Source of the DNA: Pseudopyrenochaeta lycopersici
Lineage: Eukaryota > Ascomycota > Dothideomycetes > Pleosporales > Pseudopyrenochaetaceae
Direction: 5' to 3'
Length of the DNA stretch: 64,000 nt
Assembly: GCA_003313425.1 (NCBI GenBank)
Contig: NHZP01000005.1
Span: forward strand, 806,001 to 870,000
Both the position numbers and the translations under genes were made by a program. Below the pieces are notes generated by a model, which made no database searches, had not been told where the DNA came from, and saw only the letters and a program-made list of their open reading frames with translations. Shown here in pieces: positions 1 through 11,362 of this stretch; position 1 is the first letter of the stretch; each line of letters begins with the position of its first letter.

Positions 1-93
1 GACGCTGGCCCAACCGATATCCAGGTCGATGGTGACATTGGCGTCACAGAAAACGTGAACTCGACTGGCTACGAGCTCCGTCTTCTTTTCTAG
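1..93 (+). CDS. C-terminal end of an unidentified protein (5' part outside window)
   Basis: Frame 1 is open from the first base to a TAG at 91-93 and encodes the last 30 residues of a protein, ending in GYELRLLF. The stretch has coding-like composition and is acidic and polar (VDGDIGVTENVN). Nothing in these 30 residues identifies a family, so no function is proposed. The gene runs off the left edge of the window. It could be chance, but the composition differs from the stop-rich sequence that follows. Confidence 0.45.
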   Translation, partial: DAGPTDIQVDGDIGVTENVNSTGYELRLLF

Positions 94-3000
94 AACCTCG
101 GTCTACAACTTACTTCGGACGTACCGTTCCTTCTCCATTGATACCCCGATCCTTACGATTCGCCCACTATAACGACATTGTACTTTCCGTACTTTACAAA
201 GGAGTTCCATAACACTCCCTATGAGGCTATATTTCTACGTTTGGCGTTGAGAAACACTTCGGACATACCACTCCTTCTGGAGGAACAGGTTTATTTCTTC
301 TCCATGTTTATACATTTTGCCTTACCCTTCTCCCATTTCGGTTCGACGACGATACCCATTATACCATTACATTTTTCTACCTTTTTTTTTTCTCGCGGTC
401 TCAGATTGCAAAGCAACAATCAATCACGAATATACAGCGAGAAGCATGAATTGCTACATATATAGGCAGTGTGGAGTTCAGCTTAGCTGGGGTTGTAATG
501 TTTTTAAGATACACATGGAGGTTTTCTGTTGTCAAGCTGATACAGACGCCTGAGCTTTAGTCTTTACACGCTTGTCTATGCACTTTTACATAACGTTGTC
601 AAGCGATTTTCCTGGTTTTGAAAAGAGTTTTTGGTTCCATTTTTTGGGCATCAACTACGAATTTCTTGACCAAGCTTCTCGCACCTTGGTGCAACCTCCC
701 CGGAGAGAGTCACAGCTTCTTAGGAACGCGGCAATATGCTACATCGATATCCTTTCTCCAATTTTCGACTTGACGAATCCTGCGGAAGTTGGAAGCCCAC
801 AGTTACCGATACCGGCATTTGACTTCCTCCACTCACATTGAGCGGCTCCCGCAATTTCGTTCACGTCGCTCAAAATGGTTCGACACCGGCTGCTGTGCGT
901 TGAACATATGTATTGGACCGCTATCCACCTTTTGGATAGGAACCCTGGATATGATGAAATTGAGGTGGCTGGTCGGAAGGTCTCGCCGACGCTGATCACA
1001 CGTAGCATCTGAGTCTAGACGGTGGTGTCGGAGGCTTGATGTCATGATGCAGGATCACACTCGCGAATCAACACAGCGATACACTCCAGTGTCGAAATGG
1101 TTTACGGAGGAACGTGCACTATGGACGTGTTGGCAGTAAAAAAGGAACAATATAATAAACCTGCATAATTGGTGGTTTGTCAGTCGCTGTGTTCATCACG
1201 TTGTCCAGTTGAAATGTGTACAATTCACGTTAATGTTCACAACAGGCGCGCCATCCTCTCAGTCAAGGCACAGCATATAGGTGCTTCTGCAAAAGTGGCT
1301 TGATTGGCAGTAGCTGTAGCCACAAGGGGCAACCTGGAAACTATTCATCTACCAAGACGCATCTTACAAAGTTTAAGAGCGTACAATTCTCTGTGCTACC
1401 TATGAATCCTTTCAATTTGCACATTCTATCTTTCACGCTGCCCAAATAGGCTGTCCAGGCTTAATCTCCAAACAGTGTTATCCGTTGCCACAGTCTGTTT
1501 ACAAATAAATGTTATCATCAATCCCGAGATTGTACCACAAGCAGACACTCAAAGGATACGCAACACTCTAACCACGTTACTAATCGCAAACTTACTCACT
1601 TTCACGCGAGATTGTTCTAATCTTAGTGAATATCAAGGCAGCCAACAACAGGAACTGTTTAGTGTTCAGATCTGCATAGATTTACGCCTTGAACATCACA
1701 ACCCTAGGAGAATGTACGTACACGAAGTTCTCGCCACATACGCCTCATTTCTAGGACCATATGTGGCACTCACATTTTGCCACAGCGGCTCGGGATTGCT
1801 CCCCAGATCCATATAAACCAAAGTAACCGACTGTACGCGTAATCATTAGCATGGCTAGAATCTCAGTGACTTGTAAGATGAAAATCTTTGCTTCAAATGC
1901 TTTTACTGTCTACTAAGTTTGCCACCTTGAAGTTCTGAGGCTGGTGAGGAGGCTGCACAGCCACAGAGGCATACGTGCGACTTGGCAACGTCTCTCATCT
2001 CACGTCCACAACAAGATAGTTTCCGCTTGGGTCCCTTATTTAGCGTACCAGGCTTGCCCAACCCGCCCGTGAGATTGGAGAGATGAGATTAAACTTGCAG
2101 CCGCGCTTTGCAGATCATCATCCGCATTCGATAGTAGGGTGATGATACACACCATTCGGAGCTGCTCCGTCGATCCAAAACAGAGAGCACGTGCGCACCA
2201 CCTCGGGAAGGAGTTACTGATGGCTGATATGTTCTGGAAGGGGCGATTTTGGTGACAAGCCTGCCGGTGCTTCAACGTGCAGATACGATAATTGAACGGC
2301 ACGAGGTGGCGACAATAAGGTGATTGAGACTACCATGGTACATGTAAACGACACTTCGGATAGAAGAAGTGGAGATTTATCTCGAATAAGTGTCGGAAAG
2401 TGTACCGATCCTGACTCGATATCCGCACCCTGAAAGCCAAGCAAAGATGCTGAATGATAAAATCTATCTATTAAGTATTGAGTTTCACTTGGTCCCATCA
2501 ACTCTGATACTATGAATCATGGTTTCACGCCGGATGCGAATGAGAGCAGGCGGAATTGCCAATTTCAACCCCCTGCTCGTGGACCGGGGGCCGCAATGTG
2601 CAAGCTTATCGCGTACCATGGACGACTGACTTAAAAAAACACGGAGACACAGTTGCTTGTTTAGAAATCGATTGGTAAGGCAACAGGATTGTTGATGACC
2701 GCATACATATATGCCGATACTCCTGATCACCAAAAGTGTTTCAAGTTGAGCGGCACTGCTAAGGATCTCCACTCAGTGACTGCATCATAACCCCATCCCC
2801 TCTTGTCGCTTCTATAATTCCCCTGCAAGTAGCCCGTCCATGGTTCCCCATTCGTATCGCGACATCTCTCGCGCAATCGCATCGTATGATCGTGGGTCCC
2901 GGCAGAATAGCACCCCTCGAATGAGATGTGAAATTCATCTCGCTTCGCTGCCATGTCTGATTCAGTGCAGCGAATCACATTGTGTGGCGTTACGGCCATG

Positions 3001-4002
3001 CGGTCAGCCGCTGACGCAAGACTGGAATACTGCCGGTTGGGCGGTTGTAAAGAGTGTACCTGCTGGAGCCACGTACATACGCCTCTATGCATAAAGGATC
3101 CTTGGAGTTCAAGGGTAAGGAATCCAAGGTTGTCACCTGAGCCTCAATCAGGATTTTCCGCATCGGTGTCATAAATAAGTGGTGGGAGTCAAATATCTTT
3201 AGGTTTGCTTTTCTGTTATGTTTCCATTAGAATGGAAAGTAGGAGGCTAGGAGAGGGCAAAATCTCCGTCGGTGTATTTGCGGTCAATATCCAGCAGTTC
3301 CCTGAACTGTCGGAGCGGTTTCGGGAAATATCCTGGTATAGGAATATATCCCTGCGATTCTGCATCAATTGTGCATCGGAATCCAATCGCATCGGCTTTT
3401 TTTAGTGCTAAATAGTATCGAGGGCGGTAATCGCTCCTTCTTCCAGAAGTATTGACTCGTATTGGATCATGCGATTGCGATGAGAAAGGATGCAGATCAA
3501 TACCGCCTGTCGGATTCTGGTGTGGCTTTTAGAAAGAAATGGCACAGTAAACGGCATCGGATTCCGTATGGCCTAGGATTCCCGGTCCAGGTACCCGGAC
3601 AGCAATGACGTGTCGGAGGGGTGAAGTGGGCCGGAGGTAGGGTAGATTTAGGCCTCGAGGGCGCAGAGACATCATGAAGCCTGGAGCAGTGCTAGCGAAT
3701 ACCGATATCAAAAGGAGGACTTAGAAGTAATTGTGACGACAAGTTTAGAACACGCTGCTGCGAACGTGCTATTAACAATGAAACACTATTGGGCAAGAGA
3801 GACGGCAGGATGATAGCAACGAGCATAAAAAAATCAATGCCATAGCACGGTAGCTAGATTCCATATGGTTATGGAACTTGAAGATCTCATAAGAAAGCGA
3901 ACAGCTTTGTCACCATATCAAGTGTTCAACCTATGGTTGTTTCCGAGCTCGTGTCTCGTTACGCGGAATGTCGGTAATTTTGAATTGATCATTGTCTTGC
4001 GA
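94..4002. other. Gene-poor stretch, no supported gene
   Basis: All reading frames here are short (at most about 120 codons) and overlap on both strands. None shows a recognisable domain, signal peptide or fungal splice architecture. I see no RNA gene, tandem repeat or terminal inverted repeat. It may hold decayed sequence, but nothing can be named. Confidence 0.5.
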
Positions 4003-5136
4003 TCACAGCTCTAATTCCCTTCCAAAATCAACCAGCCGCAATTTCTTCGCATCCTTTGGGTGGAATTGCGCAATTTTGGCCCTGACCAGAAATCTTGAAG
4101 CTGCAGAGTCCCTTTGGAGCTGATAGTAAGCCTTTCCACCACCGGGACCAATCAATGTAGCAAACAGATCTTCAATCAACTGCCGCATCTCTGCATCAGC
4201 GGCTTCAGCTTCAGTAGGTGGTTCTTCCTCATCTTCAGCGGCAGACTTATTTCCCCATATCTGATCGATCCGGCGTTGGCGAAACTTCTCCGAGAGAGGT
4301 TTGTTCGACAACTTTGCTCGTCCATTTTTCGTGAAGCCGGCCGCAAGGGTATTGTCTTCTACGTCCAGCATTTCGCCTACCACAGGGCCACCAAGTTCTT
4401 CGGCCGCGATCATGCTGGAAAGATAGTCGTTAACGAAGTCATTCATTGCTTGGCCGAGACGTTGTGTCTCTTGGTCATAGCTCTCCCTTTTCGCGCGTTT
4501 CGCTGCAACGAGCTCCCTAGCCAGTTGAGCAGAAGTCTTCCGCGAGCGATCTTTGTGATGCGCGCGTAGTCGCTCGATGCGCTGCTCCATGGCCTTTGTG
4601 AGAAGGTTAGCATCGTGTAAGGTGGCCTCTTCGTGGCGTAGAGTGATGTTGGTCTTGGTGAGCTGGGCTTCCGTGTTGGTGATGGCATGCTTTGTTCCTT
4701 GAATATTCTGCTGGAAAGTACGGGCTGCTAGGAGAGCTGGAAGCATTGAGTCTTGGCTTGGAAGAAATGTCGGAGTCGGTTTGAGGCGCATATACGCGTC
4801 TTTGACTGCGAGAAGCTGCAGCAGCTTTTGGCGTGGATTTTCCGATGCATACGCGGCATGCTCTAGAGTAACATTGGTTTGTAATCGCAGCTGAGGTTGT
4901 CAGTATTGAGCAGGGTGAGGGTGACGCTGTAACTGTACCTTTTCCAGCGCTGCCTGTTGTTCCTTAACGCGTGCCTGCAGCTCCTGCACGGTGTGCTCTA
5001 AACGGACCTCGGTATTGAACGCGTCAAGGTCCATTACATTGTCATGCAGCGCTTTTGCGTCTTTGGCATACTCTCGGATCTTCTGGACGGCTTCATTGTG
5101 GCGTTGCGCCATAGGGGAAACAGCGAGGTTGGACAT
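4003..5136 (-). CDS. Probable CENP-K-like (Sim4/CCAN) kinetochore coiled-coil protein
   Basis: Two exons, 5136-4939 and 4890-4003, joined by a 48-nt phase-0 intron (GTACAG...CTCAG with a CTGAC branch site) give 361 aa. The start is the ATG at 5136 (MSNLAVSP). The open frame extends upstream only through a GTG codon. The protein is mostly helical and predicted coiled coil: an N-terminal heptad-rich segment (about 15-65), then a long charged helix that includes LLAARTFQQNI and RHEEATLHDANLLTKAMEQR (about 115-175). An acidic patch and a basic C-terminal helical block follow. The order, with a conserved EEA.L.D..LLT.A.E.RI.RL-type block, resembles fungal CENP-K proteins of the inner kinetochore CCAN complex. 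That assignment is family-level recognition without a search; another coiled-coil kinetochore or spindle protein is possible. It is divergent from the KH-domain gene 782 bp away. Confidence 0.6.
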
Positions 5137-5917
5137 GTGAGGCTGTGGTGACGAGCAATGAATGTTGGAGTAAGATGGAGTTGTTGCACATGCCTTCTTC
5201 GACACACAGCTGATGCAAAGTGGCGTCTATCCATTCACACGTGCAGCGAGACTGCGAAGTGGATGGAGGGTTGCGGGACAGTTTCATTGTCACGTGATGT
5301 CAACCACAAAGTCAACTTCGTTTTCGTCAACTAGAGTCAGCTAGCTCTCCACCATCGCCCATCGCCCATCGCCCATCGCCCATCGCCCATCACCCAGTGC
5401 CCCTTCTCCAGCACTACCTCTATCCCCTTCTCCTTGCAGTGACTTCACGTCCCACTGAGGCCAAAGTCGCGCAGCCTCGAGCTCTCTGCATCTGAGACGC
5501 CGGCGCGCCTGCCGACAAGGTTTGACGAGCGCGCTTTCTTTACTTGGGCCAGTTTCTTCTCTACTCGACAGCACCTCCCGAAGCACTCACCCTCTCCGAC
5601 TCCTCTGCACCAGCACCAGCACCAGCACCAGCTCCCGCGATTCCTCACACCCGAGGCGTCGCCCCTCCGACCACTGCACCCTCTGCACGCTCCAAGCCCT
5701 GCCCTCGCTCCGACGACCTTACCTCCGCACCCTCCAATCGCACTTGCGCAGTCCCTTCCCAGTCGCCATCAAAACACGCTTTCCTTGACGGCCCCGCTGT
5801 ACATAACGTCGCATAATCGAGATCAATTAAACAAGTCCCAGCACCTCGTTTGAAGCCCGCCGGCCTGTGAAGAGCCCATATCCCCGTTTCAAGACGCAAG
5901 ACTCATCAATAGGAACC
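5137..5917. promoter_or_regulatory. Divergent intergenic region between the CENP-K-like and KH-domain genes
   Basis: This 781-bp stretch lies between two divergent start codons and must hold both promoters and 5' leaders. It contains a 7-bp tandem repeat at 5352-5391 and a short CACCAG-type hexamer run near 5608-5633. The second half is C-rich and CT-rich, typical of a fungal 5' leader. Open frames here have no domain support. Confidence 0.5.
5352..5391. repeat. 7-bp tandem repeat (CATCGCC)n
   Basis: About five to six near-perfect copies of CATCGCC lie back to back in the divergent intergenic region. The last copies degrade to CATCACC. It is a simple minisatellite with no evident gene role. 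Confidence 0.8.
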
Positions 5918-7437
5918 ATGTCTGCATCACCCACCATTGCCGCTTCCTCGGCAAAGCGCCCACTGGAGGAGCCTTCCTCTCCCGCTGGCCCCAACGACCA
6001 GCCCGACGCCAAGCGCCCTGCTCTCGACAAAATGGTCAAGGATGAGCCCAGCGCCGACGACATTAACGTTGCCCAGCCCGTCAAGGGTGAAGGCATTGCC
6101 ACTGAGGATATCAAGCAAGATACCCTCAAGCCAGAGCTGGACACAGCCAGTACCGCTGCCCAGAATGGCGCCGACGCCGTCCAGGCCGACACTGTCGTTC
6201 CAGATGCGCCCTCCATCCTTGAAACACAACCTATCCAATCCACCTCCGGCGCCAACGGCCGTCCTGTCAACCACAACCAGCAAGTTGACGAGTCCAACTG
6301 GTTGCATTTGCGTGCCTGCATTGGCACCAGTGAAGCCGCTACCATTATTGGTAAGGGCGGCGAGAACGTGACCCAGATCCGACGCCTGTCTGGCGCCAAG
6401 TGCACTGTGAGCGACTATTCTCGAGGTGCTGTGGAGCGCATTCTTACTGTAAGCGGCCAAGTCGACGCTGTGTCCAAAGCTTTTGGCCTTATTGTCCGCA
6501 CACTCAATCAGGAGGATCTTGAGACCCCGTCTACATCTACATCCAAGGCGTACCCTATGCGATTGCTTATCCCTCATATCCTCATTGGCTCCATAATTGG
6601 CAAAGCTGGTGTCCGTATTCGCGAGATACAGGAAGCTTCGAACGCTAAGCTGAACGCGTCTGATACCCTACTTCCCAATTCTGGCGAGCGTTCATTGGTT
6701 GTCCTAGGTGTCGCTGACGCTGTGCACATTGCCGTGTATTATGTGGCCCAAACCTTGGTTGAGCAGCTGACAGAGCGATTCGGCGGACCTGCTGCTTCCC
6801 AATATGCCACTCGTAGCGGCATGGCTGCCAACGTCGTCCCAGGAGGCATGTCCGTTCAGCCGTATGTTCCTCAGCCCGCTGGAGGTCAGTACGCACACAC
6901 TCAAAACTTCCGTCGTCAAGAGCCCCAGCGCACCCCAGCTCATGGTGGATACGTTGCTCCTATGCATGGGCAGCCCCCTCAGCCGAGTCCCTATGGTCAT
7001 CCCTCTATGCCCTATGGAGCTGGGTCGCCTGGTCGGGCTCCTTACGGTGGTCCTGCAGCACCTAACCCCTATGGTGGCCATCATGCCGCAGCGCCTGTCG
7101 CGCATGGTGCAGCTCCTAATCATGCAGCAAACGTGGCAATGCCTGGCCAGCCTCTGACACAGCAGATATTCATTCCCAACGACATGGTTGGTGCCATCAT
7201 CGGCAAGGGTGGCGCGAAGATAAACGAGATCCGCCAGCTTAGTGGTAGTGTTATCAAGATAAATGAACCTACTGACAACAGCAACGAGCGCCTCGTCACC
7301 ATCACTGGTACACAGGAGTGCAATCAAATGGCATTATACATGCTATACTCTCGACTTGGTGAGAAGACCATTCGACCTCCCCCAAATCTTAATAGAAGCT
7401 AACGACTCGAACAGAGTCTGAGAAGCACCGTATCTAG
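5918..7437 (+). CDS. Three-KH-domain RNA-binding protein (Pbp2/hnRNP K-like)
   Basis: The start is the ATG at 5918 in ACCATGT context. An in-frame codon at 5867 is not needed. The reading frame runs to 7402, but the last bases are an intron: a donor at 7359 (GTGAGA), a CTAAC branch and an acceptor at 7414 move the end to TAG 7435-7437. The terminus becomes YSRLESEKHRI instead of a proline-rich tail. Total 487 aa. Three KH domains carry intact GxxG loops: GKGG (about residue 145), GKAG (about 228) and GKGG (about 429), each in an I-I-G-K-x-G context. KH2 and KH3 are separated by a Pro/Gly/Tyr/His-rich low-complexity linker (about 300-400), and the N-terminus is acidic and disordered. KH proteins of this class bind C- or U-rich single-stranded RNA and affect mRNA stability, localisation or telomere length in yeast; the exact role here is unknown. 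Confidence 0.93.
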
Positions 7438-7919
7438 TAGTGAGGTGATTGTGTATCAAAGAGAAATGGATCATGTGGGGAGTCGAGCCTTTCTTGAATG
7501 CATCTGAACTGGAGCATGGGCGTAGCGGTATGAAACTCTATGGCTTTCGGGGTATGTAATTTACGTTCTCACTGCTCGGCGTGCGCGAGCAACTCATGGT
7601 GGGACTCTTTGGGCTTTTCTAGTTGACGATCGCCATTCTTTCTGGCCTTTTCTTCGGATCTTCATGATACCTAGCTCGATCTTCTAGCAAAAGCTCTTAC
7701 GCCTTCATAATTGAGTACATATATCTGTAACAGTTTGACTATTCCGTACCGTGGAGCTAGTATAGCCCGCATCAATGGAATAGTAAGGACTTTGATATTA
7801 TGCATTTCAGGTTCTTATGGTGACGAGATGTTGCTTAGTTGAGGCAACAACGCGGTCAAACCCTCCAGATGCCGAAGTCGTATATATCTTCAACACCGTT
7901 TTTCTCCCTGTAAGCACCC
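7438..7919. other. Convergent intergenic region
   Basis: This stretch lies between the 3' ends of the KH-domain gene (+) and the BTB gene (-). It is T-rich and consistent with two 3' untranslated regions. No gene or repeat is seen. Confidence 0.5.
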
Positions 7920-9041
7920 TCAACACCGTCCCAAGAATACATCCGCGCACCTCTCTGTTTCTTCATGCTCGTGATACAGGCTGCATCGCGCGCCTCGCCA
8001 AGGTTTGCAGGCTTCCCATTTCCTTGCCCTCCTTGCACTGCCCACTTCACCAGAAGCTCCACCTGACGTGTCAATTCCGTCTTCAGCACTCTCCCACTTT
8101 CCTCTCCCATCGTCCCAGCCCGCCATACCTACACCATTTTGGACACACCTTGTACAAAATGCAAGACAGCAGTCCTCGCATGCCACGGCACCACAGCGAG
8201 GCGGAAGAACAATGCGACAGTTGTCACAGGCGCGCGTAGCGTGCCAGGAATCCGGACACCACATACGCAGTCTATGCCGCGAGAGAGCCTGGGGGCAGGG
8301 ACGTTTCAATTGAACGCACAAGTCACGAAGGAAGGCTGCGTGCCATGTATCGCTGTGAGATTCCAAAAGGCGATCAGTTTTCTTGAAAGAGAAAAGATCG
8401 AGCACGAGATGGCGGAGCAGGGCCGTATCCCGGATTTGTTCGTAGAGGATGCGGGTATCGCTCGGTGTGAGAACAGAATTCGTTCGATCGGCAAGCCCGC
8501 TCACGCAGTCTACCACAGCATTCCTCGCACCCTCCAGCCCTAGCCGATCCGCCAGCGCATACACGTGCAGGAGGGTATAGTAGGCAGGTTTCCCATCCTT
8601 GAATGGTGCAGGTATGATGGAAGTGTAGAGCCAGGACACAAGGAGCTGGAAGTGCGCAACATCAACGTCGTCGAGACGGATGGTGTTGGAAGAAGATTCG
8701 AGGAATGAACCGGTGAGGGCGGCGCGGAAGTAAGACGATTGGGATGTTAAAAGTGTGGTATGGATGTGAAAAGGCGTGGGTTTGGATCCGACAAGAATGG
8801 TGGATGTGCTGGTGAAGTCGGAGGGTTTGGCTCTGTTGTGGAAGTCAGTTCAGAATTCGTCGCACGGATAGTGGTGTAGAGAGTTCCTGGTAGCTGGGAC
8901 TAGGATAGAACTCCCTGGCTACAGAACGTGCCTCAACTGCCCAGCTCGTGCGCCCGTCCATGTATACGGTGGTGGGAGATTGGGGGTTGGAATGCGACTC
9001 ATGTCGACACCGACGTTGCGCGGCATCATGCTCCGGGTCAT
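7920..9041 (-). CDS. BTB/POZ-domain protein with Cys-rich C-terminal region
   Basis: Exon 1 is 9041-8923 and exon 2 is 8832-7920. The 90-nt intron (GTAGCC...CAACAG, CTGAAC/TGAC branch region) restores the frame as HVL-AKPSDF, giving 343 aa. Residues about 45-140 match a fungal BTB/POZ domain: a glycine-containing strand (ILVGSKPTPFHIHTTLL), then SSYFRAALTGSFLES, IRLDDVDVAHFQLLVSWLYT, and the helix LLHVYALADRLGLEGARN. After the BTB fold there is a paired-cysteine block (ACDNCRIVL, CGAVACEDCCLAFCTRC, about 260-285) that could bind zinc. BTB proteins of this type mediate dimerisation or Cul3-type contacts; the target is unknown. A later ATG (9028) is also possible as start. The donor GTAGCC is not a strong consensus. 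Confidence 0.82.
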
Positions 9042-9121
9042 CGTTTAAATTCTTGAAGCGGTCAACTCCTCCTTGCGTATGCGTAAGCAGGTTCCATCAG
9101 CAACGACGACAAGGACTGAAA

Positions 9122-9170
9122 AGCTGGGTTGAAGACCTGGGTTGAAGACCTGGGTTGAAGACCTTGGAAG
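9122..9170. repeat. 15-bp tandem repeat, three copies
   Basis: The unit GGGTTGAAGACCT occurs three times in a row with 2-bp spacers, just upstream of the BTB gene's start. The copies are almost identical, which suggests recent slippage. Confidence 0.75.
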
Positions 9171-9493
9171 TCGTCCAGTCTGTCTTTGAGGGTATTCGTG
9201 CGCTCACCGCAAGCGGTTCGACATTGGGAGTGGAGGAATGTGTTTCGGAATGCATTGTTGGTTGTCCCCGCCGGGCACAAAGCGAGTGAAGCCCAACGTC
9301 TTGACAATTGCCTTGTGGTTGCTTGCAGACGCAATGATCAGTGCATTTTTGCGTTGGTCTCGCCAATCTTGGGGGGGTGCAAACAAAGCTGGCGCCGGAA
9401 ACGGGTGTTTGTCTGACAGGTCAGTTGCGACAAAGCAGCCCATTGAGCTGAAACTGTGAGAACAAGGCGGCAATAGTAGGCAAAGGAGAGCAA

Positions 9494-9605
9494 AAGAGAA
9501 GAGAAGAGAAGAGAAGAGAAGAGAAGAGAAGAGAAGAGAAGAGAAGAGAAGAGAAGAGAAGAGAAGAGAAGAGAAGAGAAGAGAAGAGAAGAGAAGAGAA
9601 GAGAA
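9494..9605. repeat. (GAGAA)n microsatellite
   Basis: About 22 uninterrupted copies of the pentamer GAGAA run from about 9494 to 9605, followed by a degenerate AAAGAGAG edge. It lies roughly 220 bp downstream of the MAM33 stop codon. Perfect repeats of this length are usually length-polymorphic. Confidence 0.95.
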
Positions 9606-9829
9606 AGAGAGAACTGCAGGTAAAGATGCACCTAGAGTGGAGCAACGCAGATGCGCTCATTTGATCTATTGGGGATATCTTGGTCCTGATCATCGTTGAA
9701 ACGGAGATAGTTCCTCGTCGTTTTGTTATACACGGCCAGGAGACGCCCCAGCCAATTTTGGGATTTGGCAATACATTTGTGGTCATACATGAAAGAAAGT
9801 GGCAAATTGTCGGCAGACAGCTCCGGGAT

Positions 9830-10938
9830 TCACTCAACAAACGACTTTACGTCTGTGGACAAGTCAGTATACGTTTACAGTGTGGCTAGGCAAGTAGGAC
9901 TTACTATTCAACCACCTGATGTACTCCTTCTGCTCTTTGTGATCAATGTAATCGGGGATGAACAGGGCGAGGCGAGTGTTGATGCCACGCTCTTCAAGGT
10001 ACTTCTCAAGCAGGATCTGGAGGTCCTCGTCCAGGTTGTTGAAGGGCGGCCCGGTGTACAGAGTCCGCCTTGACCAGTCCTTCTCGGCGGTGGCGGGGTC
10101 GGCGAGATCAGCGGTGGGGAAGTAATAGAGGTCCTCGATAAGGAAGTCGCCGTCCTGAGCAGTGGCCTCAATGGCAAGAGCACCCTTGCCGGGGCGCTCG
10201 ATGCGGATGCTGGCGTGGGCGGGAAAGCCCTGCTGCTGGCCCTCGTCCTCGTAGTCGTCTTCGAGCTCCTCGCGATCGGCGGGTGCAACGCGGTCTTCGG
10301 GCGCAACGCGAACGTTGCCGTCCTGGGTCCTGCCCTGGTTGATGGCGCCCTTTGTGTTGGCACCGCCCGACTGCGTGTCCATGTCGGCGTCGTCGTACAT
10401 GGCGTTGTCTTCCACCAGGTCCTCGCCAGGGACGTTGTTGTTCAGGTCGGCGGTGGTGAAGGTGATGCGGATCTTCTCATCGCCAAAGGAGCGCGTCAGG
10501 ACGACTTCCTGGTTGCCGGCCTTGTCTTGGACCTGGGCGGGCGTAAGCTTTTGTTGGGCACGCCACAGCATCCTTGTCACCCTACCTCGAAGGGGCTGTT
10601 CTCAAGGTACTCCTTGATGTTCGCCGACAGGTCCTCGTCCTCCTTCATGTCCTCCTCCATGGCGATTTCGCTTTGCAGCTTTGCCACAAGCTCCTCGTTG
10701 ACTGCCACTGTTAGCCAGGCTCGACGCCGGTCCCATTGGCATGCATACCCCCGCTGCTGTCCTGCCTCCGTATGGTCGACAGGTGGAACGAGGCTGTGAG
10801 TCTGGGGACTGCTGTCGCCCATGCTGGCTGGAACGCTGCCGTCGGTCGCAGGAGCGCCGCCGTCGGACGGGCAGCTTTGGTGGAGAGAAGAGCCGCAGAC
10901 CGCGGTGCGGTGCGGGCAAGGTTCTTTAGGGCAAGCAT
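9830..10938 (-). CDS. MAM33: Mitochondrial matrix acidic protein of the MAM33/p32 (C1QBP) family
   Basis: Four exons (10938-10749, 10701-10586, 10532-9905, 9852-9830) are joined by introns of 47, 53 and 52 nt with GT..AG ends. The frame closes at 318 aa. The first exon encodes a classic matrix-targeting presequence: basic, Ala/Ser/Leu-rich, without acids (MLALKNLARTAPRSAALL). The mature protein has the family layout: a helix (NEELVAKLQSEIAMEE), the strand motif VVLTRSFGDEKIRITFT, a long acidic loop (about 140-195), then FLIEDLYYF and a C-terminal helix ending RWLNNVKSFVE. p32-family proteins form acidic trimers in the matrix and support mitochondrial translation and ribosome function. The gene is divergent from the citrate-carrier gene. 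The last exon codes for only seven residues and would be missed by a simple ORF call. Confidence 0.93.
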
Positions 10939-11362
10939 GGTGTGTGTACGCGATGAATGGGCAATCTCCAGGACACGGCGAGACTGAAGAGAAAATGCTT
11001 ACTTTGAGCTCTTGAAAAGTTGAGCCAATGGGTTCAGCGTCACGTGTGCCCAATGGCGGGCCGTGTGGGAGCGCGCGACTCGGACCAACCAAAACCCATA
11101 GGACCTCCGTGCACAAGATTCAGACGCAGACTGAGATTCACATCTCGTTGCTTCCCAACAGGAAGCCTGCGCCGAAACGACAAGCTGCACAGATACCAGC
11201 CCCAGCCCGGCCCAATCCACTCTCTGCCACATGAAAACACAGCTTGGAGTCGCCTACCTGTGAAGACGCACGCGACGCCAACGCGCACCTCTCTCAGTCC
11301 GCATCAGGACGTCCTCCGCTAGAGCAATACCCCAGCCAGGCCCTGAGAGGTAGAAATCAACT
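10939..11362. promoter_or_regulatory. Divergent promoter region MAM33 / citrate carrier
   Basis: This 424-bp region separates the start codons of two divergently transcribed genes for mitochondrial proteins. Both promoters must be inside it. No specific binding site can be named with confidence. Confidence 0.55.

Larger units (their letters stand above)
9042..9829. other. Intergenic region with simple repeats
   Basis: This 788-bp stretch lies between the 5' end of the BTB gene and the 3' end of MAM33, both on the minus strand. It holds a 15-bp tandem repeat and a long GAGAA microsatellite, listed separately. The Leu/Ser-rich minus-strand frames here are translations of the microsatellite and not genes. 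Confidence 0.6.

Noticed and set aside
5927..6577. 216-codon minus-strand frame opposite the KH gene
   Set aside because: Shadow of the coding strand; no start, splice or domain evidence.
5867..7402. Single-exon model of the KH protein ending at 7402
   Set aside because: A canonical terminal intron with a branch site gives a better C-terminus, and the ATG at 5918 has a better context than 5867.
9338..9840. Leu/Ser/Phe-rich minus-strand frames
   Set aside because: They are translations of the GAGAA microsatellite in several frames.
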